From Shinella pollutisoli (GTDB taxonomy: Bacteria; Pseudomonadota; Alphaproteobacteria; Rhizobiales; Rhizobiaceae), in assembly GCF_024609765.1 (NCBI RefSeq), contig NZ_JANFDG010000018.1, forward strand, positions 52,936 to 116,935: a stretch of DNA of 64,000 nucleotides. Reading direction: 5' to 3'. Shown piece by piece: positions 37,613 through 47,035 of this stretch. The notes under the pieces were generated by a model, which had not been told where the DNA came from, did not search any database, and saw nothing but the letters and a program-made list of their open reading frames with translations. The stretch's first letter is position 1. Every line of letters begins with the position of its first letter. The translations under genes and the position numbers were made by a program.

Positions 37613-38395
37613 TTATCTCAGGTTCTTGCTGACGATGGCCGCCATCTCGTCCGCCGCCTGGATGATCTTCGAGTTCATCTCGTAGGCGCGCTGCGCCGAG
37701 ATGAGGTCGGTGATCTCCTTGACCGGGTCGACGTTCGAGGATTCCAGGTAATTCTGCTGGATGTAGGCGAAGCCCTCCTCGTCCGGCGTGCCGACATTGG
37801 CGGGGCCGGAGGCGGCCGTCTCGCGGAAGAGGTTCTCGCCGAGCGGCTCGAGGCCCGCCTCGTTGACGAACTTCGCCAGCGTGATCTGGCCGAGCTCCTG
37901 CTGCTCTGCGCCGACGGTGGCGAAGACCTGACCGGAGCGGCTGACGGTGATGTCCGTCGCCTCCGGCGGAACGGTGATGCCGGGCACGACCGTATAGCCG
38001 TCGAGGGTCACGAGCTGGCCCTCGGCATTGGTGTTGAAGGCGCCGGAACGGGTGTAGAGCGTCGAGCCGTCCGCCGCCTCGATCTGGAACCAGCCGCGGC
38101 CGATCAGCGCCATGTCGAAGGCGTTGCCGGTGCTGGTAAGGCCGCCCTGGAGGTGCAGGTTGCGCACGGCCGCCGTCTTCACGCCGAGGCCGACGATGGC
38201 ACCTTCCGGCACGACCGCCTGGTTGGCGCGGTTCGGCACGCCGGCGGCGCGCTCGGTCTGGTAGAGCAGGTCGGAGAACTCGGCGCGGGCGCGCTTGTAG
38301 CCGGTCGTGTTGATGTTCGCGATGTTGTTCGCGATCACCTCAAGGTTGGTCTGCTGCGCGTTCATGCCGGTGGCGGCGATGGCAAGGGCTTTCAT
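37613..38395 (-). CDS. flgG: Distal rod protein FlgG
   Basis: 260 residues: begins [40 protein letters not shown] and ends [29 protein letters not shown], the FlgG axial-protein ends; [13 protein letters not shown] follows the N-terminal motif. Builds the distal rod. Between fliE and flgA. Confidence 0.95.
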   Translation of the reverse strand: MKALAIAATGMNAQQTNLEVIANNIANINTTGYKRARAEFSDLLYQTERAAGVPNRANQAVVPEGAIVGLGVKTAAVRNLHLQGGLTSTGNAFDMALIGRGWFQIEAADGSTLYTRSGAFNTNAEGQLVTLDGYTVVPGITVPPEATDITVSRSGQVFATVGAEQQELGQITLAKFVNEAGLEPLGENLFRETAASGPANVGTPDEEGFAYIQQNYLESSNVDPVKEITDLISAQRAYEMNSKIIQAADEMAAIVSKNLR

Positions 38396-38404
38396 GTCCG
38401 GTCC

Positions 38405-38737
38405 TCAGATCTGCATTCTTGCGACTTCGAGATAGGCGGTGACGACCTTGTCGCGGATGGCGATGGCGGTCTGCAGCGCCTGCTCGGCGTTCATGACGGC
38501 GTCGACCACCTCGCGGGTGGTCGCCTTGCCCTGGATGGCCTCGAAGGACTTGGTCTCGCTGAGCTTCAGGCTGTCGGTCATGTCGGTCGCCATGTCGCCG
38601 AGAACCTGGGCGAAGCTCATCTGCCCGCCCGCGCCTTGCGCCGCGGCGGCGGAGACGGCGTTCGTGCCCTCGGTGGAGACGCCGGAAAGCGCGTTGGTGG
38701 AGAAGAGCGAGCCGACGCCCTTTACGGTTTCGATCAT
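38405..38737 (-). CDS. fliE: Hook-basal body complex protein FliE
   Basis: 110 residues. FliE signature: [40 protein letters not shown] and [19 protein letters not shown]. Joins the MS ring to the rod. Four-base overlap with flgC, nine bases before flgG. Confidence 0.93.
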   Translation of the reverse strand: MIETVKGVGSLFSTNALSGVSTEGTNAVSAAAAQGAGGQMSFAQVLGDMATDMTDSLKLSETKSFEAIQGKATTREVVDAVMNAEQALQTAIAIRDKVVTAYLEVARMQI

Positions 38738-39153
38738 TGCGATGCCCTCAGAAGGTCTATGGTGGCGCTGATCAGGTCGCGCGACTGCTTGATGCTCTGC
38801 AGGTTGGCCTCGTAGGAGCGGTTGGCCTCGCGCATGTCGGCCATCTCCACCAGCACGTTGACGTTCGGCAGCTTGACGATGCCCTTCTCGTCGGCCGCCG
38901 GATTGCCGGGATCGAACTCGGTCGAGAACTCGCCCTCGTCCTCGCCGAGCCGCGCGACCTCGACGAGCGCCGCGCCTGTCGCCCGGTCGAGCTCGGCAGC
39001 GAAGGAGACGGTCTTGCGGCGGAAGGGATCGGCGCCGGGCGTGTCACCCGTCGAGCGGGCGTTGGCGAGGTTTTCCGAAACGATCCGGATGCGGGTCGAC
39101 TGCGCCTCGAGCCCCGAGGCCGCCACTTTCATTGAAGCGATAAGCGGATCCAT
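38734..39153 (-). CDS. flgC: Proximal rod protein FlgC
   Basis: 139 residues: [40 protein letters not shown] and C-terminal [20 protein letters not shown] define FlgC. Proximal rod subunit. Three bases after flgB. Confidence 0.94.
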   Translation of the reverse strand: MDPLIASMKVAASGLEAQSTRIRIVSENLANARSTGDTPGADPFRRKTVSFAAELDRATGAALVEVARLGEDEGEFSTEFDPGNPAADEKGIVKLPNVNVLVEMADMREANRSYEANLQSIKQSRDLISATIDLLRASQ

Positions 39154-39156
39154 TGT

Positions 39157-39540
39157 TTACCTTCTGACTGTCATCAGCATCATGCGATGAAAGGCCTTCA
39201 CCAGACCGGCGTTTAGCTCGAACTCGCGCTTGATCTGGCCTTGCTTCATCATTTCCTCGGCGAGCCCGACGGTGTTGCCGGATTCCTGCACACCGATCTC
39301 CTCGGTCGGCCTCGTCTCGATGACGCGGCTTGCCATTTCCGTCTCGGTGAAATGGCCGGGCTGCGTCGCCGCCATGCGGATGCCCGTCGTCTCGAGCACC
39401 GACTGGAAGGGCGTCACATCCTTCGCCCGGAAGCTGGGGGTATTGGCGTTGGCGATGTTGCCTGCGATCACGCTCTGGCGAACGGAAAGCCATTCGGCCT
39501 GCCGGGAGGCCAGTTCGAAGAGTTGGATCGGTGTCGTCAT
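39157..39540 (-). CDS. flgB: Proximal rod protein FlgB
   Basis: 127 residues from ATG 39540 (TTPIQLFELASRQAEWLSVR). Rod signature VIAGNIANANTPSFRAKDVT and C-terminal EFELNAGLVKAFHRMMLMTV. The start at 39540 is preferred to ATG 39552 because GGATGGAG would then serve as ribosome site; the upstream ATG overlaps that sequence. First gene of the ten-gene operon flgB to fliP, with a class II-type promoter motif 30-52 bp upstream. Confidence 0.93.
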   Translation of the reverse strand: MTTPIQLFELASRQAEWLSVRQSVIAGNIANANTPSFRAKDVTPFQSVLETTGIRMAATQPGHFTETEMASRVIETRPTEEIGVQESGNTVGLAEEMMKQGQIKREFELNAGLVKAFHRMMLMTVRR

Positions 39541-39569
39541 GACGGGCTCCATCCTTGGTCGTCCCGAAC

Positions 39570-39592
39570 CTATGGAGCCAATCTTGCGTGGG
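39570..39592 (-). promoter_or_regulatory. Class II-type flagellar promoter motif, flgB operon
   Basis: Minus strand TCCCACGCAAG, 10 bases, TAGG. Confidence 0.65.
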
Positions 39593-39649
39593 ACTTGCCC
39601 GTCCGGCGTTCTCTTCCAACCGCCTGAAATCGAACGGAAATAACCGGCA

Positions 39650-39679
39650 CCGGCGCGCCGCCGGCGGCAGGCGCGCCGG
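39650..39679 (-). terminator. Terminator-like hairpin of DUF1217-flgF-fliI operon
   Basis: CCGGCGCGCC/GGCGCGCCGG perfect 10-bp stem with a 10-base loop, 33 bp beyond the last gene. TTATTTCC follows shortly on the minus strand. Confidence 0.55.
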
Positions 39680-39711
39680 CGAATCGGCGTCTTGCGGCTC
39701 GAGGGCGGCCG

Positions 39712-40275
39712 TCAGTAGCGCTTGATGACGTCGCCGTTCGAGGTGACGATGACCCAGACGCCGTCGCGCTGCTCGAGCGTCGCAAGCCGGCTGTTGTCGG
39801 GCAGGATCGATCCGACGCGCACGATGTACATGCCGCGTGCGTCCTCGATCAGCGCCCGGCCGTTGGCCACATGCATCAGGCGGAAGCCGGTGGCGACCGG
39901 CAGCGGCTGGTCGAGGCCGGTCTCGACCGGGACGCCGAGCGTCTTCTCCCTGCCGAGGCCGGGCGTCGTCGCCGTCGCGATCGGGTCGGCATCGCCGAGC
40001 GCGGGATCGTCGTCGTCGTCCACCATCGCCGCGGGCGACACGCTCATGACCTCCTTGGCGGCGGTCTCCGGCAGGTCGCGCGTGCGTCCTTCCCAGAGGG
40101 CCGGAACGGAGAACTTGTCGGGGTTCAGGAACACGTACCAGGGGAAGAAGGCCGCAAGCGCGGCGAGGAGCACGCCGGTGCCGGCGATCATCTTGTCGGA
40201 CAGGCTGTAGCGGCTTCTCTGCGGCCGCTTGAGCGGCTGCACGGTCTGGTCGGCGTCGAAGTCCGTCACTGTCAT
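39712..40275 (-). CDS. Conserved flagellar-cluster membrane protein after fliI
   Basis: 187 residues, unknown function. Cytoplasmic basic start, one membrane helix (KMIAGTGVLLAALAAFFPWY), an acidic linker (VDDDDDPALGDAD), and a C-terminal strand-rich domain: GRALIEDARGMYIVRVGSIL then LATLEQRDGVWVIVTSNGDV. That domain resembles the small periplasmic homology region of GspC or PilP-type proteins, which link inner-membrane machines to outer components; this is only a by-eye resemblance. Four-base overlap with fliI points to a role in the basal body or export. Confidence 0.75.
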   Translation of the reverse strand: MTVTDFDADQTVQPLKRPQRSRYSLSDKMIAGTGVLLAALAAFFPWYVFLNPDKFSVPALWEGRTRDLPETAAKEVMSVSPAAMVDDDDDPALGDADPIATATTPGLGREKTLGVPVETGLDQPLPVATGFRLMHVANGRALIEDARGMYIVRVGSILPDNSRLATLEQRDGVWVIVTSNGDVIKRY

Positions 40276-41684
40276 CCCCTTCTCACGCTCGCGGGCGCCC
40301 CGCCCAGGCCCGCGGCATTCTTCAGCGCGACCGCGAGGTCGGCGAAGGCGTCGGCGGCCGGCCGTTCGCCCGGTGTCTGCTTCAGGACCTCGTAGATGAT
40401 CGGCACCTGCTTGATCGCCATGTCGAGATCGGGATCGGCCCCGGGCCGGTAGCCGCCGATGAGGCGCAGGTCACGGGTCTCCTCGAAGCGATGGATCAAT
40501 GCCTTCAGCCGGCCCACGAGCTTCTCCTGGTCAGGCGTCCAGGCCTTGCGGGCGAGGCGCGAGATGGAGGCGAGCGGGTTGATCGGCGGATAGCGGCCCT
40601 CCTCGGCGAGGCTGCGCTCCATGACGATGTGGCCGTCGAGGATGCCGCGCGTGGAGTCGGCGATCGGGTCGTTGTGGTTGTCGCCGTCGACGAGGATCGA
40701 GATGATCGCCGTGATCGTGCCCGCCCCTTCCGCGCCGGGGCCGGCGCGCTCGAGCAGGCGCGGCAGCTCGGTGAAGACGGAGGCCGGATAGCCGCGGGCG
40801 ATCGGCGGCTCGCCGGAAGCGGTCGCCACCTCGCGGATCGCATGCGCGAAGCGCGTCACGCTGTCGATGATGAGCAGCACGTTGTCGCCCTGGTCGCGAT
40901 AGTGCTCGGCGATCGTCACGGCGGTGAGCGGCGCCATCTTGCGCAGCATCGGGCTCTCGTCGCTGGTGGCGACGACCGCGACGGATTTCCGCAGGTTCTC
41001 GCCGAGCGTGTCCTCTATGAACTCGCGCACCTCGCGGCCGCGCTCGCCGACGAGCGCGATCACCACCCGGTCGAAGGCATCGGCGCGGGCGAGCATCGAC
41101 AGCAGCGTCGACTTGCCGACACCGGAACCGGCGAAGATGCCGAGGCGCTGGCCGAGGCAGAGCGGCGCGAAGATGTCGATGGCGCGCACGCCGGTCGAAA
41201 AGCCCGTCTCGACGCGGCGGCGCGTCATCGAGGGCGGCGCGGAGTTGGAGATGGAGCGGCGCTCGCTGCCCTGGACGATCGGGCCGAGCCCGTCGATCGG
41301 CTCGCCGAGCGCGTTGATCGTGCGGCCGCACCAGTCCGGCGTCGGCGCCACGCGGAAGGCGCCCTTGCGGATCACGGTATCGTGGATGCCGATCGGCTCG
41401 CCGGGCTCGATCGGGCAGACGACGACGCTGTCCGGCTCGACGCGCACCACCTCTCCGAGGTGGATGCCGGTCGCGCTCTTGTGGGCGACGAACTCGCCGA
41501 GGCGCACGTGCCGCGACAGGCCGGAGACGGTGTAGTTGCCGGCGGCGATGGTCTGGACGTGGCCGCCGTGGGCGATGGAGAATTCCGGCGAGGCGTAGCG
41601 GTCGACGAGGCCCGCGAGCGCGGAGAGCCTGCGGCCGCCGGCACCGGCCTTTAGATCGTTTGCGGGGCTGCTGTGGAGCGCCAT
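40272..41684 (-). CDS. fliI: Flagellum-specific export ATPase FliI
   Basis: 470 residues, F1-beta-like ATPase of the export apparatus. Walker A GSGVGKST (about 186-193), DECSD-type region, Walker B LLIIDSVTRFAHAIREVA, and REPPIARGYPASVFTELPRL. C-terminal KQVPIIYEVLKQTPGERPAA. Six bases after flgF. Its expected regulators FliH and FliJ are proposed at 28261-28908 and 14249-14647, in other operons. Confidence 0.95.
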   Translation of the reverse strand: MALHSSPANDLKAGAGGRRLSALAGLVDRYASPEFSIAHGGHVQTIAAGNYTVSGLSRHVRLGEFVAHKSATGIHLGEVVRVEPDSVVVCPIEPGEPIGIHDTVIRKGAFRVAPTPDWCGRTINALGEPIDGLGPIVQGSERRSISNSAPPSMTRRRVETGFSTGVRAIDIFAPLCLGQRLGIFAGSGVGKSTLLSMLARADAFDRVVIALVGERGREVREFIEDTLGENLRKSVAVVATSDESPMLRKMAPLTAVTIAEHYRDQGDNVLLIIDSVTRFAHAIREVATASGEPPIARGYPASVFTELPRLLERAGPGAEGAGTITAIISILVDGDNHNDPIADSTRGILDGHIVMERSLAEEGRYPPINPLASISRLARKAWTPDQEKLVGRLKALIHRFEETRDLRLIGGYRPGADPDLDMAIKQVPIIYEVLKQTPGERPAADAFADLAVALKNAAGLGGAPASVRRG

Positions 41685-41690
41685 GACCGG

Positions 41691-42416
41691 TTACTTGCTG
41701 CCGCCGAGGACGCGTACGGCCTCGTTCATGGATTCCTCGCTGTCGCGCATGATCGCGGCGATGCCCTCGAAGGCCCGCGTGACCTGGATGAGCTGCGTCA
41801 TCTCGCTGATGGCGTTGACGTTCGATTCCTCGACATAGCCCTGGATCACGCCGGCATCGACGCGGTCGACGACCGGCTCCGGCGGGATCGTGGTGATCAC
41901 GCCGCTGTTGCCGGCGCGCACGAAGCCGCCCGACAGGTCCGCGGAGAAGAGGCCGAGGGCGGCGACGGGCTGGCCGTTCTGGTTGAGCTGGCCGTCGGCA
42001 CTGAGCGCGATCGGGCCGTTCTCGCCGTCGAGCTGGATCGGCGCGCCGCCCGGATCGAGCACCGGATAGCCGTTGAGCGTCACCAGCTCGCCCGCATCCG
42101 TCAGCGTGAAGCGGCCGTCGCGGGTGAGCGTCGGGCCGGACGGGGTCTCGACCTGGAACCAGGCGTCGCCCTTGATGGCGAAGTCGAGCAGGCCGCCGGT
42201 CTCCGTCAGGCCGCCGCTGCGCGTCGTCAGGAACTCCTGTCCCTCCGAGACGAAGGCGACGTCGGCGATCCTCTGGTTGCTGATGACCTCGTTGAACTTG
42301 ATCTCCGTGGCACGGAAGCCGACCGTCGTGGAATTGGCGACATTGTCGGCGAGCGTGGTCAGGCGCCGGTCGAGCGCAAGCTGGGACGAAAGCGAGACGG
42401 ACAGCCCGGTCTGCAT
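41691..42416 (-). CDS. flgF: Proximal rod protein FlgF
   Basis: 241 residues: QTGLSVSLSSQLALDRRLTT with LADNVANSTTVGFRATEIKF, and C-terminal ESNVNAISEMTQLIQVTRAF. FlgF rather than FlgG by the shorter length and divergent N-terminus. One base after the DUF1217 gene stop and six before fliI. Confidence 0.9.
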   Translation of the reverse strand: MQTGLSVSLSSQLALDRRLTTLADNVANSTTVGFRATEIKFNEVISNQRIADVAFVSEGQEFLTTRSGGLTETGGLLDFAIKGDAWFQVETPSGPTLTRDGRFTLTDAGELVTLNGYPVLDPGGAPIQLDGENGPIALSADGQLNQNGQPVAALGLFSADLSGGFVRAGNSGVITTIPPEPVVDRVDAGVIQGYVEESNVNAISEMTQLIQVTRAFEGIAAIMRDSEESMNEAVRVLGGSK

Positions 42417-42417
42417 G

Positions 42418-43197
42418 TCAGCGACCTCCGAGTTTCAGGTTGTTGATCGAGATGAGCAGGTCGGTGGAGATGCCCGTGAGGCTCGACGGCTGGAAGGCGG
42501 TGAGCGGGTCGTAGCTGCCGGTCGGGTTCTCGAGCTCCCATATGCTGGTGAAGCGCTCGAGGAATTTTCCGACCTTCGCCGGATCCTGGAAGTCGGCGAG
42601 CGTGAGGGCCTTCTCGTAATAGGCCGCCTGCCGGTCGATGTCGGTGGCGGCGAACTCGTCGGGAAGCTGGAGCGCGGTGCGCACCACTTGCGACAGCGCG
42701 TCGTCGGCGATGATCGAGTAGCCGGAGGTGATGGAGGAGGCCATACGCTCGAAATAGAGCGCGAGCCGCACGCCGGTATTGTCCTCGCCGGCGCTCACCT
42801 CCAGCGTCTGGCGGGCATATTTCTCGACGACGCCCTTCTGCGCGCGCTCGAACGTGGTCGCGAGCTCGCCGTGGCGGGCGAAGTTCAGCGACTCGGCCAG
42901 TTCCTTGTAGCGGTTGTCGGTGAGCTTGTTGGCGAAGGCGTCCTCGCTGTCGACGCCCTCCGTCAGCACCTTGCGCATGAAGGCCTTGGCATAGGCCATG
43001 TCGTCCAGCCCGTGCGCCTTCATCGCATAGTTATAGAGACGGCTGTCGGCGAAGAACGCGTCGATCGTCTTTATGCTGCCGATCCGCGAGAGATAGTACT
43101 CGGTCTCGCGCTTGACGTCCGGCTGCTCGGCCACGCGGCTCAGCGAGGTCTGCAGGTCGGAGGAGATCAGCTTGTAGCTCGTATAGGTGGTCGTCAC
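42418..43197 (-). CDS. DUF1217 flagellar-cluster protein
   Basis: 259 residues, DUF1217 type, found in alphaproteobacterial flagellar clusters. Helical repeats are visible: [60 protein letters not shown], and a related second half ([40 protein letters not shown]). No signal peptide. It leads the operon with flgF and fliI and is divergent from motA. Molecular function unknown. Confidence 0.8.
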   Translation of the reverse strand: MTTTYTSYKLISSDLQTSLSRVAEQPDVKRETEYYLSRIGSIKTIDAFFADSRLYNYAMKAHGLDDMAYAKAFMRKVLTEGVDSEDAFANKLTDNRYKELAESLNFARHGELATTFERAQKGVVEKYARQTLEVSAGEDNTGVRLALYFERMASSITSGYSIIADDALSQVVRTALQLPDEFAATDIDRQAAYYEKALTLADFQDPAKVGKFLERFTSIWELENPTGSYDPLTAFQPSSLTGISTDLLISINNLKLGGR

Positions 43198-43251
43198 GAT
43201 GGGTCCGCCATAGGATCGCGAGGGCAGGAAGCCCCTTCATGGTGCCGGAAT

Positions 43252-43276
43252 CTGGCGGCTCTTGCTTGTGCGAACC
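43252..43276 (-). promoter_or_regulatory. Class II-type promoter motif variant, DUF1217-flgF-fliI operon
   Basis: Minus strand TTCGCACAAG, 10 bases, CAG: one mismatch in the TAG part, otherwise like the FliH-like operon site. About 60 bp upstream of the start. Confidence 0.45.
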
Positions 43277-43305
43277 TGAACGGGGAAACAGCCTTGCGGA
43301 ACAGC

Positions 43306-43330
43306 CTCACGCAAGGCTGGCCCCGTATTC
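43306..43330 (+). promoter_or_regulatory. Class II-type flagellar promoter motif, motA
   Basis: CCTCACGCAAG, 10 bases, TAT; 40 bp before the motA ATG. It lies back to back with the divergent site at 43252-43276. Confidence 0.6.
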
Positions 43331-43367
43331 CCCCAAGGGTCAGAATTGTGTCGGGACACCAGCGCTC

Positions 43368-44246
43368 ATGAACATCATCATCGGTCTCATCGTCACTTTC
43401 GGCTGCGTGCTCGGCGGCTACATGGCCATGGGCGGGCATCTGGAGGTGCTGAACCAGCCCTTCGAGCTCATGATCATCGGCGGTGCCGGCATCGGCGGCT
43501 TCATCGTCGCCAACACGATGAAGGTCGTGAAGGAGACCGGCAAGGCGCTCGGCGAGGCCTTCAAGCACAAGGTTCCCAAGGAGCGGCACTATCTCGACAC
43601 GCTCGGCGTGCTCTACAGCCTGATGCGGGACCTGCGCACCAAGTCGCGCAACGAGATCGAGGCCCATATCGACAATCCGGAGGAATCGCCGATCTTCCAG
43701 TCCGCGCCGACGGTGCTGGCGAACAAGGAACTGACCGCCTTCATCTGCGACTACGTCCGTCTCATCATCATCGGCAATGCCCGCAGCCACGAGATCGAGG
43801 CGCTGATGGACGAGGAGATCCAGACGATCACCCGCGACAAGATGAAGCCCTACAATGCGCTGAACACAATGGGCGACGCCTTCCCGGCGATCGGCATCGT
43901 CGCGGCCGTTCTCGGCGTCATCAAGGCGATGGGCGCCATCAACGAGAGCCCGGAAATCCTCGGCGGCAAGATCGCCGCGGCGCTGGTCGGCACGCTGCTC
44001 GGCGTGTTCCTCTCCTATTCGGTCGTCACGCCGATCACCGCGAACATCAAGGTCGTGCGCGAGAAGCAGAACCGGCTCTACATCATCGTCAAGCAGACCC
44101 TTCTCGCCTACATGAACGGCTCGGTGCCGCAGGTGGCGCTCGAATACGGCCGCAAGACCATCTCCTCCTACGAGCGCCCGTCGATCGACGCGGTCGAGCA
44201 GGAGATGATGAACCCGGGCGGCGGCGGCGATTCGAAGGCGGCCTGA
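43368..44246 (+). CDS. motA: Flagellar stator protein MotA
   Basis: 292 residues. Four membrane segments ([80 protein letters not shown]) with a large cytoplasmic loop. Proton-channel stator with MotB. ATG 43368 is chosen; the longer reading from 43239 covers the promoter region. First gene of motA-fliM-fliN-fliG-flhB. Confidence 0.95.
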   Translation: MNIIIGLIVTFGCVLGGYMAMGGHLEVLNQPFELMIIGGAGIGGFIVANTMKVVKETGKALGEAFKHKVPKERHYLDTLGVLYSLMRDLRTKSRNEIEAHIDNPEESPIFQSAPTVLANKELTAFICDYVRLIIIGNARSHEIEALMDEEIQTITRDKMKPYNALNTMGDAFPAIGIVAAVLGVIKAMGAINESPEILGGKIAAALVGTLLGVFLSYSVVTPITANIKVVREKQNRLYIIVKQTLLAYMNGSVPQVALEYGRKTISSYERPSIDAVEQEMMNPGGGGDSKAA

Positions 44247-44250
44247 CCCC

Positions 44251-45195
44251 ATGAAGGAAGAGACCGTGACCCAGGTATCCCGGATGGACCCGATCGTACT
44301 CGCCCGGCTGACCGGCGATCTCGGCGACCAGGCGACCGTCTCCAGGCTCTGCGCGAGCCTCGGCGAGGTCTTCGCGGAATTCCTGCCGGACATGCTGGAG
44401 AGCGAGCTCGGCTTCGAGGTCGCCGTCTCCTATGCGGGCTTCGAGACGGGCCGATACGCGGCCGTGCTGGAAAGGCTCGGCGGCGCGATGGCGCTGTGCG
44501 ACGCGTCGCTGCGCGACTGGTGCGAGCGCTTCACCCTCGTCTGCGACAGCCCGATGATCATCACGCTCGTCGAGAACATGCTGGGGGCCGTCAGCGATTC
44601 GATCGAGGAGCCGGAGCCCAGGGCGCTGTCGAAGATCGAGCTCGACGTGGCCGCGATGATGTTCGACCGCATCTCCGGCGTGCTGGCCTCGGCCGTCGGC
44701 AACACCAAGGGCTACGAGCCGCAGCTCGGCCCGGCCCACAATGCCGAGAACCGCAAGCCCGCCGAGGACGGCTCGGACGAGGCCTTCGTCGCCGTCGTCA
44801 ACATGTCCGTCGGCATCGGCCCGGTGCTATCGTCCTTCTCCGTCGTCATCCCGCAGAACGTGCTCCTGAAATCCGCGATCACCGCGCCGAAGCCGGCGAA
44901 CGCGCCGAAGACGCGCGTGGAATGGAGCGAGCGGCTCGGCGAGCAGGTGCGCCGCTCCAAGGTGACGCTGGAGGCGCGCATCCGCCTCGAATCCCAGACG
45001 CTCGACACGGTGAGCCGGCTGCAGGCGGGCGACATCATCCCGTTCCACGACGCCGGCGACGTGCGCGTGGAGGTGAATGCCAACGGCCGCAACCTCTATG
45101 TCTGCGAGTTCGGCCGCTCGGGGGCCCGTTACACGGTCCGCGTCAAGGACACCTACGGCTCGGAGGACGACCTCCTCCAGCACATCATCGGATAG
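44251..45195 (+). CDS. fliM: Flagellar motor switch protein FliM
   Basis: 314 residues. CheC-like middle domain (FAEFLPDMLESELGFEVAVS; LSKIELDVAAMMFDRISGVL) and a C-terminal SpoA/FliN-like domain (VTLEARIRLESQTLDTVSRL; ECQ-like EVNANGRNLYVCEFGR). The usual N-terminal CheY-docking motif (LSQxEIDALL) is not present: the start is MKEETVTQVSRMDPIVLARL. An alternative GTG at 44266 has a better ribosome site (AAGGAAGAG). Four bases after motA. Confidence 0.88.
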   Translation: MKEETVTQVSRMDPIVLARLTGDLGDQATVSRLCASLGEVFAEFLPDMLESELGFEVAVSYAGFETGRYAAVLERLGGAMALCDASLRDWCERFTLVCDSPMIITLVENMLGAVSDSIEEPEPRALSKIELDVAAMMFDRISGVLASAVGNTKGYEPQLGPAHNAENRKPAEDGSDEAFVAVVNMSVGIGPVLSSFSVVIPQNVLLKSAITAPKPANAPKTRVEWSERLGEQVRRSKVTLEARIRLESQTLDTVSRLQAGDIIPFHDAGDVRVEVNANGRNLYVCEFGRSGARYTVRVKDTYGSEDDLLQHIIG

Positions 45196-45224
45196 TTCAT
45201 CGATGAAACTTGCGCTTTGACACG

Positions 45225-45250
45225 CCTCAGGCAAGTTTCGACTGGAATAG
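45225..45250 (+). promoter_or_regulatory. Possible class II-type promoter motif before fliN
   Basis: CCTCAGGCAAG, 10 bases, AATAG. It has the left half of the motif but a shifted TAG. It lies in the fliM-fliN spacer, only 8 bp from the fliN ATG. Confidence 0.35.
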
Positions 45251-45257
45251 TGGTCTC

Positions 45258-45866
45258 ATGGCACCGAAGAAAACACCCATCGCTGACGACATCATGTCTT
45301 CCATCAACGCGGACGACCAGGAACTGGAGCAGGCGATCGACGACCTGCGCGGCGTCCTCGAGAAGGATGCGTCCGGCGGCCTCGGCGACGGCCTGCCGGT
45401 GGCGGCGGCCGCCGATCCGCTTGCCGCGTTCGGCGGCGACTTCGGCTCCGATTTCGACGCGGGCGCCGCGGCCGAGCCGAGCTTCGGCGGCTCCGACTTC
45501 GGCACCTCCGGCTTCGACGGCGGCGCGAGCTTCTCGGATACCGGCGCCATGGAGGACTTCGGCGCCGGCATGGCCGACCCCGCCGACACGCCGCGCCCCG
45601 GCAGCGCGATGCAGTCCAATCTCGACCTCATCATGGACATCCCGATCGATCTGCAGATCGTGCTCGGCTCGTCGCAGATGCAGGTCTCCGGTCTGATGAA
45701 CCTCACCGAGGGCGCCACCATCGCCCTCGACCGGCGCATCGGCGAGCCCGTCGAGGTCATGGTCAACGGCCGCGTCATCGGCCGCGGCGAGATCACCGTC
45801 CTCGAAAACGACGACACCCGCTTCGGGGTGAAACTGATCGAAGTGAAAAGTACACGCAAGGTCTGA
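45258..45866 (+). CDS. fliN: Flagellar motor switch protein FliN, N-terminally extended
   Basis: 202 residues. The C-terminal 80 residues are the SpoA domain of FliN ([40 protein letters not shown]). The N-terminal 110 residues are an acidic, Gly/Ala/Phe-rich extension starting with a helix ([20 protein letters not shown]). E. coli FliN has about 137 residues. ATG 45258 is used; the ORF from 45210 reads through the spacer. 62 bp after fliM. Confidence 0.92.
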   Translation: MAPKKTPIADDIMSSINADDQELEQAIDDLRGVLEKDASGGLGDGLPVAAAADPLAAFGGDFGSDFDAGAAAEPSFGGSDFGTSGFDGGASFSDTGAMEDFGAGMADPADTPRPGSAMQSNLDLIMDIPIDLQIVLGSSQMQVSGLMNLTEGATIALDRRIGEPVEVMVNGRVIGRGEITVLENDDTRFGVKLIEVKSTRKV

Positions 45867-45893
45867 TACCGTTCAGGTCTCAGGAGGCAATCC

Positions 45894-46931
45894 ATGATGG
45901 ATTTCGAAAATTTCGGCAGCACGGCCGTCGCAGCCCCCCTCTCCCCCGTGGAGAAGGCTGCCGCCGTGCTTCTTGCCATGGGCAAGGGCGTGGCCGGCAA
46001 GCTCTTGAAGTACTTCACCCAAAGCGAGCTCCAGGCGATCATCGCCGCCGCGCAGAACCTGCGCGCCATCCCGCCGCACGAGCTGATCGATCTCGTCAAC
46101 GAGTTCGAGGACCTCTTCACCGAGGGCGCCGGGCTGATGGACAATGCCAAGATGATGGAAGGCATCCTCGAGGAGGGCCTGACGCCCGACGAGGTCGACG
46201 GCCTGCTCGGCCGCCGCGCGGCGTTCCAGGCCTACGAGACAACCATCTGGGACCGCCTGCAGGATTCCGATCCGATCGCCGTCAGCCGCTTCCTGCTCAA
46301 CGAGCATCCGCAGACCGTCGCCTACATCCTCTCCATGATGCCCTCGTCCTTCGGCGCCAAGGTGCTGCTGGAAATTCCCGAGGAGATGCGCGCCGACATC
46401 ATCAACCGCACCGTGAACCTCAAGGACGCGAGCCCCAAGGCGACCGCGATCGTCGAGGCGCGCGTCATCGAGATGATCGACGCGCTCAACGCTGAACGCA
46501 ATTCGATCGGCTCGAACAAGGTCGCCGACCTGATGAACGAGCTGGAGAAGTCGCAGGTCGACGAGATGCTCGCCTCGCTGGAGACGGTCTCGACCGAATC
46601 GGTCAAGAAGGTGCGCCCGAAGATCTTCCTCTTCGAGGACGTGCTCTACATGCCGCAGCGCAGCCGCGTCTCGCTCTTCAACGACGTCTCGGGCGACATC
46701 ATCACGGCGGCGCTGCGCGGCGCCTCGATGGAGCTGCGCGAGGCCGTCCTCTCGGCGATCGGCGCACGCCAGCGCCGCATGATCGAATCGGACCTCGCCG
46801 CCGGCGACCAGGGCGTGAACCAGCGCGAGGTGGCGATCGCCCGCCGCTCGATCACGCAGGAGGCCATCCGGCTCGCCGCCGCCGGCCAGATCCAGTTGCG
46901 GGAGAAGGAGCAGGAGCAGGAAGCGGCCTGA
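45894..46931 (+). CDS. fliG: Flagellar motor switch protein FliG
   Basis: 345 residues. Middle and C-terminal FliG domains with armadillo-like repeats: EKAAAVLLAMGKGVAGKLLK, HPQTVAYILSMMPSSFGAKV, and torque helix VSGDIITAALRGASMELREA followed by MIESDLAAGDQGVNQREVAI. AGGAGG lies six bases before ATG 45894. Rotor protein that meets MotA. Confidence 0.95.
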   Translation: MMDFENFGSTAVAAPLSPVEKAAAVLLAMGKGVAGKLLKYFTQSELQAIIAAAQNLRAIPPHELIDLVNEFEDLFTEGAGLMDNAKMMEGILEEGLTPDEVDGLLGRRAAFQAYETTIWDRLQDSDPIAVSRFLLNEHPQTVAYILSMMPSSFGAKVLLEIPEEMRADIINRTVNLKDASPKATAIVEARVIEMIDALNAERNSIGSNKVADLMNELEKSQVDEMLASLETVSTESVKKVRPKIFLFEDVLYMPQRSRVSLFNDVSGDIITAALRGASMELREAVLSAIGARQRRMIESDLAAGDQGVNQREVAIARRSITQEAIRLAAAGQIQLREKEQEQEAA

Positions 46932-46971
46932 TCCTGCTTGACACACTGCCGCCACGGGCGGACCGTATCGA

Positions 46972-47004
46972 CGGCCCGAATCTCTCGCCGAGGGGTTCGG
47001 GCCG
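46972..47004 (+). repeat. Inverted repeat between fliG and flhB
   Basis: CGGCCCGAA/TTCGGGCCG perfect 9-bp stem with a 15-base loop, 31 bp before flhB. Preceded by a TTGACA-like sequence at 46938. May be a terminator of fliG mRNA or a leader structure of flhB. Confidence 0.4.
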
Positions 47005-47035
47005 CGCGCATTTGCGGCCGGCATAGGAGCCCGAC

